This document shows positions 1 through 8,431 of a stretch of 11,325 bases of DNA, piece by piece. The DNA comes from Isotricha intestinalis (lineage: Eukaryota > Ciliophora > Litostomatea > Vestibuliferida > Isotrichidae), in contig JAJJLU010004599.1 in the NCBI GenBank assembly GCA_023807065.1, positions 1-11,325 on the forward strand, in the 5' to 3' direction. Under the pieces are notes generated by a model. It worked only from the letters and a program-made list of their open reading frames with translations, did not search any database and was not told where the DNA came from. Both the position numbers and the translations under genes were made by a program. Within the stretch, counting starts at the first letter, position 1. Every line of letters starts with the position of its first letter.

Positions 1-1
1 T

Positions 2-307
2 GATATAATTATTGTTTCAGATAAAGAAACTAATTCATTAAAATTAATTTCAATATTTAAAAAAGAAATAATTAAAACAATTGATCGTCCATTTCTTTGT
101 TTGGGAATAAGTTTAATTGAAGATAAAGGAATATTTTAAGTTGGAGTAAGAAGTAAAGATTTAAGAATATATAGAAATGATAATTATGAATGTATTCAAG
201 AAATTAAAGATGCTCATAGTAATTATATTAATGGTTTTATTGAATTAAAAGATGGATCAATTGCATCATTTTCTGATGATGAAACAATAAAAATATGGAA
301 TTTTTAA
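2..307 (+). CDS. WD40-repeat protein, C-terminal part
   Basis: The frame is open from the left window edge to TAA at 305-307, apart from one internal TAA at 137-139. It encodes about 101 residues with beta-propeller character: a blade around SKDLRIYRNDNYECIQEI, then DAHSNYINGF, and a classic last blade SFSDDETIKIWNF ending in W-D-like residues (TGG for Trp). WD40 propellers are protein-interaction scaffolds; no partner can be inferred here. The start lies outside the window. The internal TAA sits in GIF-TAA-VGV, and the frame continues normally on both sides. It is therefore either a sense codon (Gln or Glu) or a single nonsense mutation. There is no frameshift in the 306 nt. The gene probably belongs to the same family as the WD40 gene at 10605. 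It converges on the Hydin-like gene, 40 bp away. Confidence 0.8.
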
Positions 308-347
308 TTTTATTATTGTTTATTTTCTTTTATTATTTTGATTAATA

Positions 348-2885
348 TTAAAAAATATTTATTTCTACAACTTCAGGATTAATTTCTGGTTTTGTTTCTT
401 CAACAACTTCATTTTCATATCCTCAATTACAATCTGGTTGAGATATTCTATTTGATAATAATTCTGCAAAGATTTCTTTAGTTACATTTTTATACATACT
501 TTCTCTTGGAGGATCTGGTAATGTTATTTTTTTATTTCCTTTTGCTTATTTTGCTAATTAATCATATGCTACTTTTGCTTCTTCATATTCTTTTTTCTTT
601 TCTTCTTGACAAGTTGTTATTTTTTCAGTCATTTCATGATGAACATTATCAATGTTTCATTGAAGTAAATCCTTTATTGACATTACTCCTCTAAATTGTT
701 TTTTTACTTGTTCTTTTAATATTGAGGTTTTCTACTTTGGGAAGGACTTATTAATACTATATTTACTTTATCTCCTCTTTTTACTCCATGTGGAAAATGT
801 ATTTCTCCTTCATCATCATCACCTGGAATTAATAATGATAATTGTTCTTGGTATTCACTTGTAAATAATTTATCAAATGTTTCATTTTGACATGTTAAAT
901 ATTCTTCTATAAATTTTTTAAATTCTTCTATTTTTTCATTTATTGTATTATTTTTATATCTATTTTATCTTCTTGATTTTTTGTAAATACTTTGTAATAT
1001 TTAAGTATTATTTCTTCTTCAATATATTTTTTATCAAAGTCAGATAATTATACTTCAATTTGGGAATCATTTGGATTTTTAATTTCAATTTCGCTTAACT
1101 ATATTTATAATATGGTAATATTGGTCCTATATTAACAGTATCTAGATTAATTATTAATTCTAATATTTCTGAATTTCCTCTAATTTGACATTAAATATTT
1201 TTAGCATTATCAATAATATGAAAAATACATTTACTTTGATATTTCTTTCTTCTAATTGGACAAATGTAGTTGTTAATGTTAATTTTTTTCAAGGAACTAA
1301 TTTACCTTCTTTAGGATAAATAGCATCTTCTTTTTTTCTCTTTTTTATTCTCTTTCTTCCCTGAAACTCCTTTAGTAACAATATTACAAGAACAATCAAC
1401 TCTACTAATATTTTTAATTCTAAATTTCATAATTTTCTTCTTACCTAAATAAACTCTTTCCATATCAATTAAATTAGTACTTAAATTTAAATTAGAAATT
1501 GCAACAAATGAATGTAAATGAATTAAATAAACTTCTCCATTACTAATATCATAACATTATTATCATCAATATTAGCATTAGAACTACTAGTATTATGAGT
1601 AACAGTAATATTAGCACTTTTACTTTCATCTTCATAGCATTTATCATTTGCAGTTCAGTTATTAACAGTATAACCTTTAGAAGACATATCTTTTTTATCA
1701 ATAGTAAACATAATTTGTCCTTTATTTAAATTAGATACTGTAAAAGTAATACTTCCTTTATGATTGGCAATAACATTACTATATGATACATTATATTCCG
1801 CTATTTTTAATTATTTTATATATGAACTTAATTTATTTTCTCTTTATGCAGCACTGTTTACATTTGGTTGTTTTTCTTGTTTTTTTATTGGTTGAAATAC
1901 TGAAGATAATTGACTTGTTGGTTGACGAGGTAAATTTTTCTGAATTTCACCTTGTTTATTTACTATTTTATAATATAAAAGATTTCTATTCACTTCAAAT
2001 TCAAATATTGAATCATCTTTTATATTTGTATTGTTTAATTCTGATCAACTTTGAAGTGTTAAAAAATTCTTTTTTATATTTTATTTTTTTTTTGGGAAAT
2101 AATCATCTAGTGCTCTTCTCTTTGATATAAAATCTGCTTTAGTTGATTCATTCTTTGAAATTTTCTTCTATTCTTAATAAAGGTTATGATAATATAATTC
2201 CAGGATAATAATCAATTGATTTTATTTTAATATGATGTGGTTCAAAATGAGCAATTTCAATAACAATTTCATCTTCCATTTTATCAGGAACACCAGGAAT
2301 AACTTCAATAGTAATTTTCTTACTTACTCCTTTATTAACACTATCAATAGCATTAGTTAAAGAAAGATATCTTAATTTATCAGAATGATAAGTGATTCTA
2401 TAATCAAAAGGAACTTCTCTTTCATTTTTAATAAATAAATCAACTTTAGAAGAAGTATTGAAAGGTATTTCTCCAAATTTAATAACAAATTCTTTTTTAG
2501 TTAGATCATAGATAACTTCATTAACTTGTAATTTATATTTAATTTCACTAACTTTACCAATTAATTTTAAATCATTTTCAGGTCTTCCTTCAACAATAAT
2601 CTTGCAATTGCAGTATATCTTTGATTTGGTCTTGGAAGACATTCTAAATGTTATTGATGATATTCTTGATTAAGTATTTCATTTATTTGATTTACTAATA
2701 CTTTCACATAATTATTTTTTGCTTCGTTATATGAATCAATTTTGCTCTTTCATCTTCAATTTGTTTTTTGAATTTTATTTATATTGTCTTTCACAATTTG
2801 AAATTTTTTCTGAGTTAATCATTTATATCATTTAATCTTTTTTTTTCCTGCTATTTTTTCATGTAAAGCTTCAAAATTTATTCAT
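348..2885 (-). pseudogene. Hydin-like ciliary protein, copy 1 (MSP/ASH repeats plus front half of Hydin ADK-like domain); frame broken
   Basis: Hydin is a giant scaffold of the ciliary central pair, built of MSP/ASH immunoglobulin-like repeats with an internal adenylate-kinase-like domain. Reading the minus strand from a likely ATG at 2885: a charged coiled coil (IEDERAKIDSYNEAKNNY), then the clean 152-codon stretch 2642-2184 with VEGRPENDLKL, FGEIPFNTSS, REVPFDYRI, PGVPDKM and AHFEPHHIKI. These are the signature words of Hydin MSP repeats. Next come a linker, a second ASH-like unit (about 1750-1560), a third (about 1540-1130, ending RGNSEILEL and NIGP), then IEEEIILKYY and an ADK-like region with a Walker-A-like loop (726-748) and SQPDCN. 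It ends at TAA 348-350. The frame is interrupted by in-frame TGA (2045, 1655, 657, 423), several TAA and about eight one-base shifts. The roughly 800 residues are far shorter than Hydin, so this is a fragment or a split gene. Confidence 0.8.
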
Positions 2886-3003
2886 ATTTGCTCTCTTTAA
2901 AAATTATAATTAATTTTTTATGAAAAAACAATAAAAAAAATAACAAATTAAACATTTAAATTTATTAAAAATTAAATATAAACAATAAATATGATTTAAT
3001 AAT
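1122..3003. repeat. Direct repeat A: Hydin segment plus upstream spacer
   Basis: This segment recurs in the same orientation at 6573-8430. From 1515 to about 2920 the offset is constant (5435 bp) and I find only two substitutions, at 2274 and 2384, giving Glu/Asp and Ser/Thr in the protein. From 1122 to 1514 the copies differ by roughly 25 substitutions and several indels. The right end reaches beyond the gene into about 118 bp of upstream spacer (2886-3003), where copy A has about 8 extra bases. The unit therefore carries the Hydin N-terminal part with its presumptive promoter. Confidence 0.95.
2886..3003 (-). promoter_or_regulatory. Probable promoter spacer upstream of Hydin-like copy 1
   Basis: This AT-only stretch lies between the likely Hydin ATG (2885, minus strand) and the next plus-strand gene. 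It is part of the duplicated block: its right half, from about 2948, is identical to 8375-8430 of the other copy. Conservation of the spacer with the gene suggests that the duplication carried the regulatory region. No specific motif is recognisable. Assignment is by position only. Confidence 0.4.
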
Positions 3004-3428
3004 ATATTATTAAGTTTATTTCTTTTGAGTTTTTATTTTGGCTTTTTTTTGTTTGTTTTTATAATATTTAGATAATAATTTCCTTTATAAAGATTTAAAT
3101 TTCACTTTTGAAATTGATTTAAAAGAATTATTTTAAAAGTATTCAATAATACTTTTATTTATGATTTTCTTAATAAATTCATAAGTAATGATTGGAAATT
3201 AGGAATCATTTAATAAAAAATAGAATTTTGTTTTTGATACTCATAAAAAAATAATTGAATTAAATATAATCAAAAGTTTTACTTTTCCTTGAACTTATAA
3301 ATAATTATTCTTTTAATTCTTATTATCATTGGTATGGGTTTGTTACTTATTATCTTATCTCACAAAAACCAAGAAAATAAAGAGATAATGAATTAGATGA
3401 TAATTATGAATATTCACCAAAAAAATAA
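2991..3428 (+). pseudogene. Probable small tail-anchored membrane protein; frame broken
   Basis: No family recognised. The best-supported part is the C-terminus. A 19-residue hydrophobic segment (3304-3360, IILLILIIIGMGLLLIILS) is followed by HKNQENKE and then an acidic tail DNELDDNYEYSPKK, ending at TAA 3426-3428. The tail is one frame away from the hydrophobic segment; restoring one G at GAGATAATG (GAG-GAT) joins them. Upstream, THKKIIELNIIKSFTFP and FLNKFISNDWKLG read as protein but in different frames. An in-frame TGA at 3290-3292 follows FTFP. The start is uncertain: ATG 2991 lies inside the duplicated spacer and leads into a hydrophobic stretch (FEFLFWLFFVCFYNI) that could be a signal peptide, which would make it a type I membrane protein instead. 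It is divergent from Hydin copy 1. Confidence 0.4.
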
Positions 3429-3474
3429 ATAATAAAATAAAAAATTTATTTGTTTAATTTAAAATTAAAATAAA

Positions 3475-4903
3475 ATGGAAAAATATTAAAAATATAGAAA
3501 AGAAAATAAAAATCATCAAAAAAAGATATTCTCTATATCATTAATTCTGGTGATGGCGATCACCATGTTTGTCGGATGCGGTCCTAAGAAAGGAAATCAA
3601 TTCCTCAAAATAATTTTCAAAAAGATTTTCTTAAAAAAATAGAATCTCTTAAAAATAATAATGATCAAATAAGAGTATCGTTTCCTTTTCAATAAAAAAG
3701 AAGTAAATCATATTGAAAAGAAAATTATATAATTTTTTATAATTTTCCTTCAAATAGAATAAAAACTGCAAAAAATAATAATCATCATAATATATAAAAC
3801 ATAATAAAGTAATGCATAATAAGTCATCACCAAAATTTAAAAAAGTAAATTATGTAGATATATATAAAAGACCGAATAATAATGAAAAAATAATAAGTTA
3901 TAATATTCCTTTAATTCATATAAATTTATCAATCAAAAAAAAAAATAAAACTAAAAATAAAAATGAAAATCAAAAAAATATCAGTCAAACATTAAAAAAA
4001 AAAAAAATTAAAATTAGAAAAACCAGCAATTAACAATAATAACAATAATAATAATATAAATCATAAAGAAAATAATAAATTATCAATAAAAGAAAGAAAA
4101 GAAAATATAAATTCTAAACATTTATTTATAGAATATTATTATAAAGAAGATCCGAATATATTATTATCAAGGCAAAAAATAGAAGATTTCCACAAAATAA
4201 TTCCTACTTTATCAGATAATTGAAGAATATCATATTTTGAATATTTGATGGTCAAGTAGAGAAGAAATAGCAAAATATTCTCAGAACACTTACATGAAAT
4301 ACAAATACTTATCGTTTGATCAAACAATTCAAAAACTTTTTTACTAGAAATTCTTATAAAATTTTTACATAAAAAAATTATTAATATAATTATTTCAAGA
4401 ATAAGACCATGAAATATTAAAAGAAGAATAAAATGAAGATTCAGAAGCAACAGCAACAATATTATTAATATATGAGAATTTAAATGAAAAATATTATGCA
4501 TGTGTGCAAATGTTGGTGAGACTCAATGTTATTTAATAAAGAAAAATTCAGTTTTGAAATTATCTAAAACTCATAGATGTCCAGACAAAGAAGAAGTAGA
4601 AAGAATAAACAAAATAGAGCAATGGTTTTTAATAAAAGGGTTTTTGGTTCATTAATGTTAATAAGAAGTATTGATGCTCGAGAAATGAAACAATATGGTG
4701 TATCTTCTATTAATTATACTAAAAGTAATGATAATGATATTTTCTTTGTTATTGCTTCTGATGGTTTTTGGGATGTGATTGATCAAAATGATATTTTTGA
4801 TATTTGTAAATATCATAAATCTATCAATGATAATTCTAAGGATATTATTCAGAAAATTATTCATAATGAAACTAAAGATAAAGTCTGTTGTATTGTTATT
4901 TAA
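3475..4903 (+). pseudogene. PP2C-family Ser/Thr phosphatase (PPM), frame broken
   Basis: PP2C enzymes are Mg/Mn-dependent Ser/Thr phosphatases. Domain words appear in the correct order but in shifting frames: RQKIEDFHKI (near 4170, the RxxMED motif), IFDG (4241-4252, metal-binding Asp-Gly), EEIAKY and SEHLHEI, EATATILLIYE (about 4449), ANVGETQCYLI (about 4507), KTHRCPDKEEVERI, GAMVFNKRVFGSLM, SIDAREMKQYGV, ASDGFWDVID (about 4754-4783, the second metal-binding Asp) and a final CCIVI before TAA 4901-4903. The last 108 codons (4577-4903) are clean. The region before 4100 is Asn/Lys-rich, and the start is unsure (ATG 3475 or later, such as 3812). Four of the frame breaks (near 4239, 4255, 4506, 4617) are each repaired by one extra G. 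The usual FDGHGG reads FDGQ here, with the following G lost. Fold identity is secure; activity cannot be judged. Confidence 0.85.
3541..3606 (+). other. GC-rich patch reading like a bacterial lipoprotein signal peptide
   Basis: About half of the bases in 3547-3598 are G or C, against about a fifth around it. In frame with ATG 3475 it reads KKIFSISLILVMAITMFVGC followed by GPKK: a basic start, a hydrophobic core, and a lipobox-like FVGC at 3568-3579 (Cys codon 35). This is the layout of a bacterial type II signal peptide. The codons (CTG, GTG, GCG, ATC, ACC, GTC, TGC) are unlike the neighbours. The frame has TAA at 3487-3489 and stops at TAG 3640-3642. A 6-bp inverted repeat with a 4-base loop (3549-3564) lies inside. 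It may be inserted foreign sequence, an assembly chimera or chance. Confidence 0.45.
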
Positions 4904-5152
4904 ATTTTTTTTTGGAAATATTAAAAATGAGGTTTCATATAGTTATCTATATTTTTTTAGTTTAATATATTAAAATTGAAAGTTTTATTTATTTTTTTTA
5001 TTTTTAATTTTCATTAGCTTTAAATTTTAGTTTATATATTAATGAATTTATATTTCAGTAAAGATTAAACTTTCTTATAATCAATCTATCACTAATTCAA
5101 TTATTATATATTATATATTTTATTAAAAAAATTAAAAACAACATATATATTA
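4904..5152. other. AT-rich spacer between convergent phosphatase genes
   Basis: This holds only A/T runs between the PP2C stop (4901-4903) and the NIF phosphatase stop (5153-5155). I see no coding frame, hairpin or RNA gene. Both genes probably end their transcripts here. Confidence 0.6.
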
Positions 5153-5720
5153 TTATTCTTTTAAATTTGTAGTAATTTTTATAAATGTTTTGTCTTTTAA
5201 CTTTAGAAACTCAAATCTAACATCATTATCTTTTTTAGAAGCAATTTTTTAAAAAACAGCAATCAATCCAACTAAAACATTATCATTTTTTTTTGCCATA
5301 GAATCTTTTAATAAAAAATTTCTTTTTTTTCTAAATCATAATTATGAGGATTACTATCTACAATAATAATTTTTTTTAACTCTCTTCCAAGAAGACTTAA
5401 ATCTTTAACTAAATAATCATCAACAATAACAGCATGTTGTCTATATAATCTTTTATCAAAAATATTATTCTTTTTATCAATTATTTTTAATATTGGCTCA
5501 GCATATTCTTGAGTTCCTGGATTGAAATCAATTAATTCATACAATTTATATGTTTCTACGAAGATTAAACGAAGATAAGTCATTGTTTCATCATTCCTCT
5601 TCCAAATTCATCTTTTGATAACTTATTAATGTTTTATATAAATCTAATACTAAAGTAAAATATTTCTTGTGGTCTTTTTACTTTGAAGATATGGAATATT
5701 ATTAAATTATTATCCTTATT
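5153..5720 (-). pseudogene. FCP1/SCP-type (NIF domain) phosphatase, frame broken, catalytic motif altered
   Basis: NIF-domain enzymes are HAD-superfamily phosphatases acting on RNA polymerase II CTD and other phosphoproteins, with catalytic DxDx(T/V). On the minus strand: IPYLQSK, KKYFTLVLDLYKTLISY (about 5675-5625), then the clean stretch 5583-5308 with ETYKLYELI, TQEYAEPILKIIDKK, KRLYRQHAVIV, DDYLVKDLSLLGREL and KIIIVDSNPHNYDLEKK. A frameshift near 5310 leads to NDNVLVGLIAVF, TAA 5249-5251, KIASKKDNDVRFEF, and the tandem stop TAATAA with its first TAA at 5153-5155. This matches the NIF fold nearly to its end. The catalytic motif reads DLYKT: the second Asp is Tyr (5636-5638) and the usual Glu is Lys, which should abolish phosphatase activity. 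The start is not determinable. It lies on the same strand just after Hydin copy 2. Confidence 0.85.
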
Positions 5721-5764
5721 AATGTATGATAAATTCTATTTTGCAATTTTTATTTTGTATGTAA

Positions 5765-8320
5765 TTAAATAAATGAACATATACTATGAGTTATTTTCTT
5801 TTTGAAATATTCTGTTAATGTGTATATAGGTGAATAAAATGTAAATATACTTATATTCATTTTTTCACTTTGAGAATTTATTGTAACAATACTTTTTAGT
5901 ATTAATAATATTTTATAATTCCCTTCTTTTATATATTAAAATGTTCATTCTTTATTATTTTTTGTTTTCTTTTGACATTATTATATTTTGTAATTTATGA
6001 ATCATAATATTTCCTTCTTTTTATTATTAAAAAAAATTAATATATCACAAATAATAAGAAAATTTTGATGAACCCAATAAATTTAATTTTTTAATTTTGA
6101 AATTATAATTTGAGTTATAGAAACTTGACCAAAAGATTCATAATCAATAATAATGAATAAAAAATCCAAAAAGAACTTCCATATTTTTTTTCTAATTTGA
6201 GTTTCAAAAAAATTCAAAATTTCCTTAAAAGAAGTATAATTATAAAAGGCACATCAATTAATACAAAAGTTTTGATTATCTTTAATATATTTAAAACTTT
6301 CAAAAATTTTATTAATTTTTTCTTCTTAAAATTTCTAGTATTTTTTCACTAGTATTCATATAATTATCATATTCTCTTCTATTATATTATTGATTAATAT
6401 ATTCTGAACTATATTCTTTTTTATTGTATTTTATTCTTTGATAGATTGAGCATAAGCTTCTTTCTTTTCAGGAGTTAACTCTTTAAGTTCTTGATTCTCA
6501 ATAGTAAAAATAAGGATATGTTACTTAATAAATTCTTCAAAAATTTTATTAAATGTTTCTACAACTTCATGATGGTCCTAAATTAACAGCATCTAGATTA
6601 ATTATTAATTCGAATATTTCTGAATTTCCTCTAATTCGACATTCAATATTTTTATCATTATCAACAAATGAAAAACAAATTAACCTTGATATTTCTTTCT
6701 TCTAATTGAAATGTTAATTTTTTTCCAAGGAACTAATTTACCTTCTTTAGGATAAATAGCATCTTCTTTTTTCACTTCTTTATTCTCTGTCTTCCCTGAA
6801 ACTCCTTTAGTAACTATATTAAAAGATCAATCAACTCTACTAATATTTTTAATTCTAAATCTCATAATTTTCTTCTTATCTAAATAAACTCTTTCCATAT
6901 CAATTAAATTAGTACTTAAACTTAAATTAGAAATTGCAACAAATGAATATAAATGAATTAAATAAACTTCTCCATTACTAATATCATAACATTATTATCA
7001 TCAATATTAGCATTAGAACTACTAGTATTATGAGTAACAGTAATATTAGCACTTTTACTTTCATCTTCATAGCATTTATCATTTGCAGTTCAGTTATTAA
7101 CAGTATAACCTTTAGAAGACATATCTTTTTTATCAATAGTAAACATAATTTGTCCTTTATTTAAATTAGATACTGTAAAAGTAATACTTCCTTTATGATT
7201 GGCAATAACATTACTATATGATACATTATATTCCGCTATTTTTAATTATTTTATATATGAACTTAATTTATTTTCTCTTTATGCAGCACTGTTTACATTT
7301 GGTTGTTTTTCTTGTTTTTTTATTGGTTGAAATACTGAAGATAATTGACTTGTTGGTTGACGAGGTAAATTTTTCTGAATTTCACCTTGTTTATTTACTA
7401 TTTTATAATATAAAAGATTTCTATTCACTTCAAATTCAAATATTGAATCATCTTTTATATTTGTATTGTTTAATTCTGATCAACTTTGAAGTGTTAAAAA
7501 ATTCTTTTTTATATTTTATTTTTTTTTTGGGAAATAATCATCTAGTGCTCTTCTCTTTGATATAAAATCTGCTTTAGTTGATTCATTCTTTGAAATTTTC
7601 TTCTATTCTTAATAAAGGTTATGATAATATAATTCCAGGATAATAATCAATTGATTTTATTTTAATATGATGTGGTTCAAAATGAGCAATTTCAATAACA
7701 ATTTCATCATCCATTTTATCAGGAACACCAGGAATAACTTCAATAGTAATTTTCTTACTTACTCCTTTATTAACACTATCAATAGCATTAGTTAAAGAAA
7801 GATATCTTAATTTATCAGTATGATAAGTGATTCTATAATCAAAAGGAACTTCTCTTTCATTTTTAATAAATAAATCAACTTTAGAAGAAGTATTGAAAGG
7901 TATTTCTCCAAATTTAATAACAAATTCTTTTTTAGTTAGATCATAGATAACTTCATTAACTTGTAATTTATATTTAATTTCACTAACTTTACCAATTAAT
8001 TTTAAATCATTTTCAGGTCTTCCTTCAACAATAATCTTGCAATTGCAGTATATCTTTGATTTGGTCTTGGAAGACATTCTAAATGTTATTGATGATATTC
8101 TTGATTAAGTATTTCATTTATTTGATTTACTAATACTTTCACATAATTATTTTTTGCTTCGTTATATGAATCAATTTTGCTCTTTCATCTTCAATTTGTT
8201 TTTTGAATTTTATTTATATTGTCTTTCACAATTTGAAATTTTTTCTGAGTTAATCATTTATATCATTTAATCTTTTTTTTTCCTGCTATTTTTTCATGTA
8301 AAGCTTCAAAATTTATTCAT
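5765..8320 (-). pseudogene. Hydin-like ciliary protein, copy 2 (MSP/ASH repeats, then divergent C-terminal region); frame broken
   Basis: From ATG 8320 to about 6573 this duplicates copy 1, including the clean 152-codon MSP stretch 8077-7619 (FGEIPFNTSS, AHFEPHHIKI). It carries the same frameshifts near 7584, 7548 and 6985 and the same in-frame TGA at 7480 and 7090. In the diverged part it reads better than copy 1: LVPWKK has TGG, and KNIECRIRG has GAA where copy 1 has TAA. After 6573 the sequence is unrelated to copy 1: EVVETFNKIFEEFIK, NQELKELTPEKKEAYAQSIK, INKIFESFKYIKDNQNFCIN, then a long frame of about 195 codons to TAA 5765-5767 holding WVHQNFLIICDIL and YIKEGNYKILLILKSIV. LTPEKKEAYAQ resembles the acidic linker (LTEEEK type) in the back half of the Hydin ADK-like region, by memory of the family and not by alignment. 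Confidence 0.75.
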
Positions 8321-8430
8321 ATTTGCTCTCTTTAAAAATTATAATTAATTTTTTAACAATAAAAAAACAAAAAATTAAACATTTAAATTTATTAAAAATT
8401 AAATATAAACAATAAATATGATTTAATAAT
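6573..8430. repeat. Direct repeat B: Hydin segment plus upstream spacer
   Basis: Second copy of the 1122-3003 unit, in the same orientation and 5.4 kb away. The left boundary, at tggtccta, is abrupt. The right boundary falls at 8430, two bases before the ATG of the next plus-strand gene. Base differences from repeat A in the conserved core are at 7709 and 7819; the diverged part is 6573-6949. Copy B has CC at 6725-6726 where copy A has a single C at 1290, so copy A has lost a base inside a Trp codon. Confidence 0.95.
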
Positions 8431-8431
8431 A
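8321..8431. promoter_or_regulatory. Compact divergent promoter spacer
   Basis: These 111 bp of almost pure A/T separate the start of Hydin-like copy 2 (ATG 8320, minus) from the Lys/Glu-rich gene (ATG 8432, plus). They are duplicated at 2886-3003. By position they must hold both promoters. No defined element is recognisable. Confidence 0.4.

Noticed and set aside
506..694. 62-codon Leu/Phe-rich plus-strand frame
   Set aside because: It is antisense to the ADK-like region of Hydin copy 1 and has no independent support.
1783..2130. 115-codon plus-strand frame, repeated at 7218-7565
   Set aside because: It is the mirror image of the Hydin-like gene on the minus strand. Its composition (Leu/Ile/Phe/Tyr) is what antisense AT-rich coding DNA gives, and it is duplicated only because the block is.
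2643..2885. Reading the Hydin N-terminus in one continuous frame from ATG 2885 to 2642
   Set aside because: That frame needs about ten stop codons in 81 codons. Alternative frames give a convincing coiled coil (IEDERAKIDSYNEAKNNY), so frame shifts are more likely.
4218..4240. TGA at 4220-4222 (SDN-x-RISYF) counted as tryptophan
   Set aside because: A neighbouring frame (EEYHIL) is also plausible before IFDG, so this codon cannot be used as evidence.
4139..4501. 120-codon minus-strand frame
   Set aside because: It overlaps the PP2C domain, whose motifs are recognisable on the plus strand; the antisense shows no motif.
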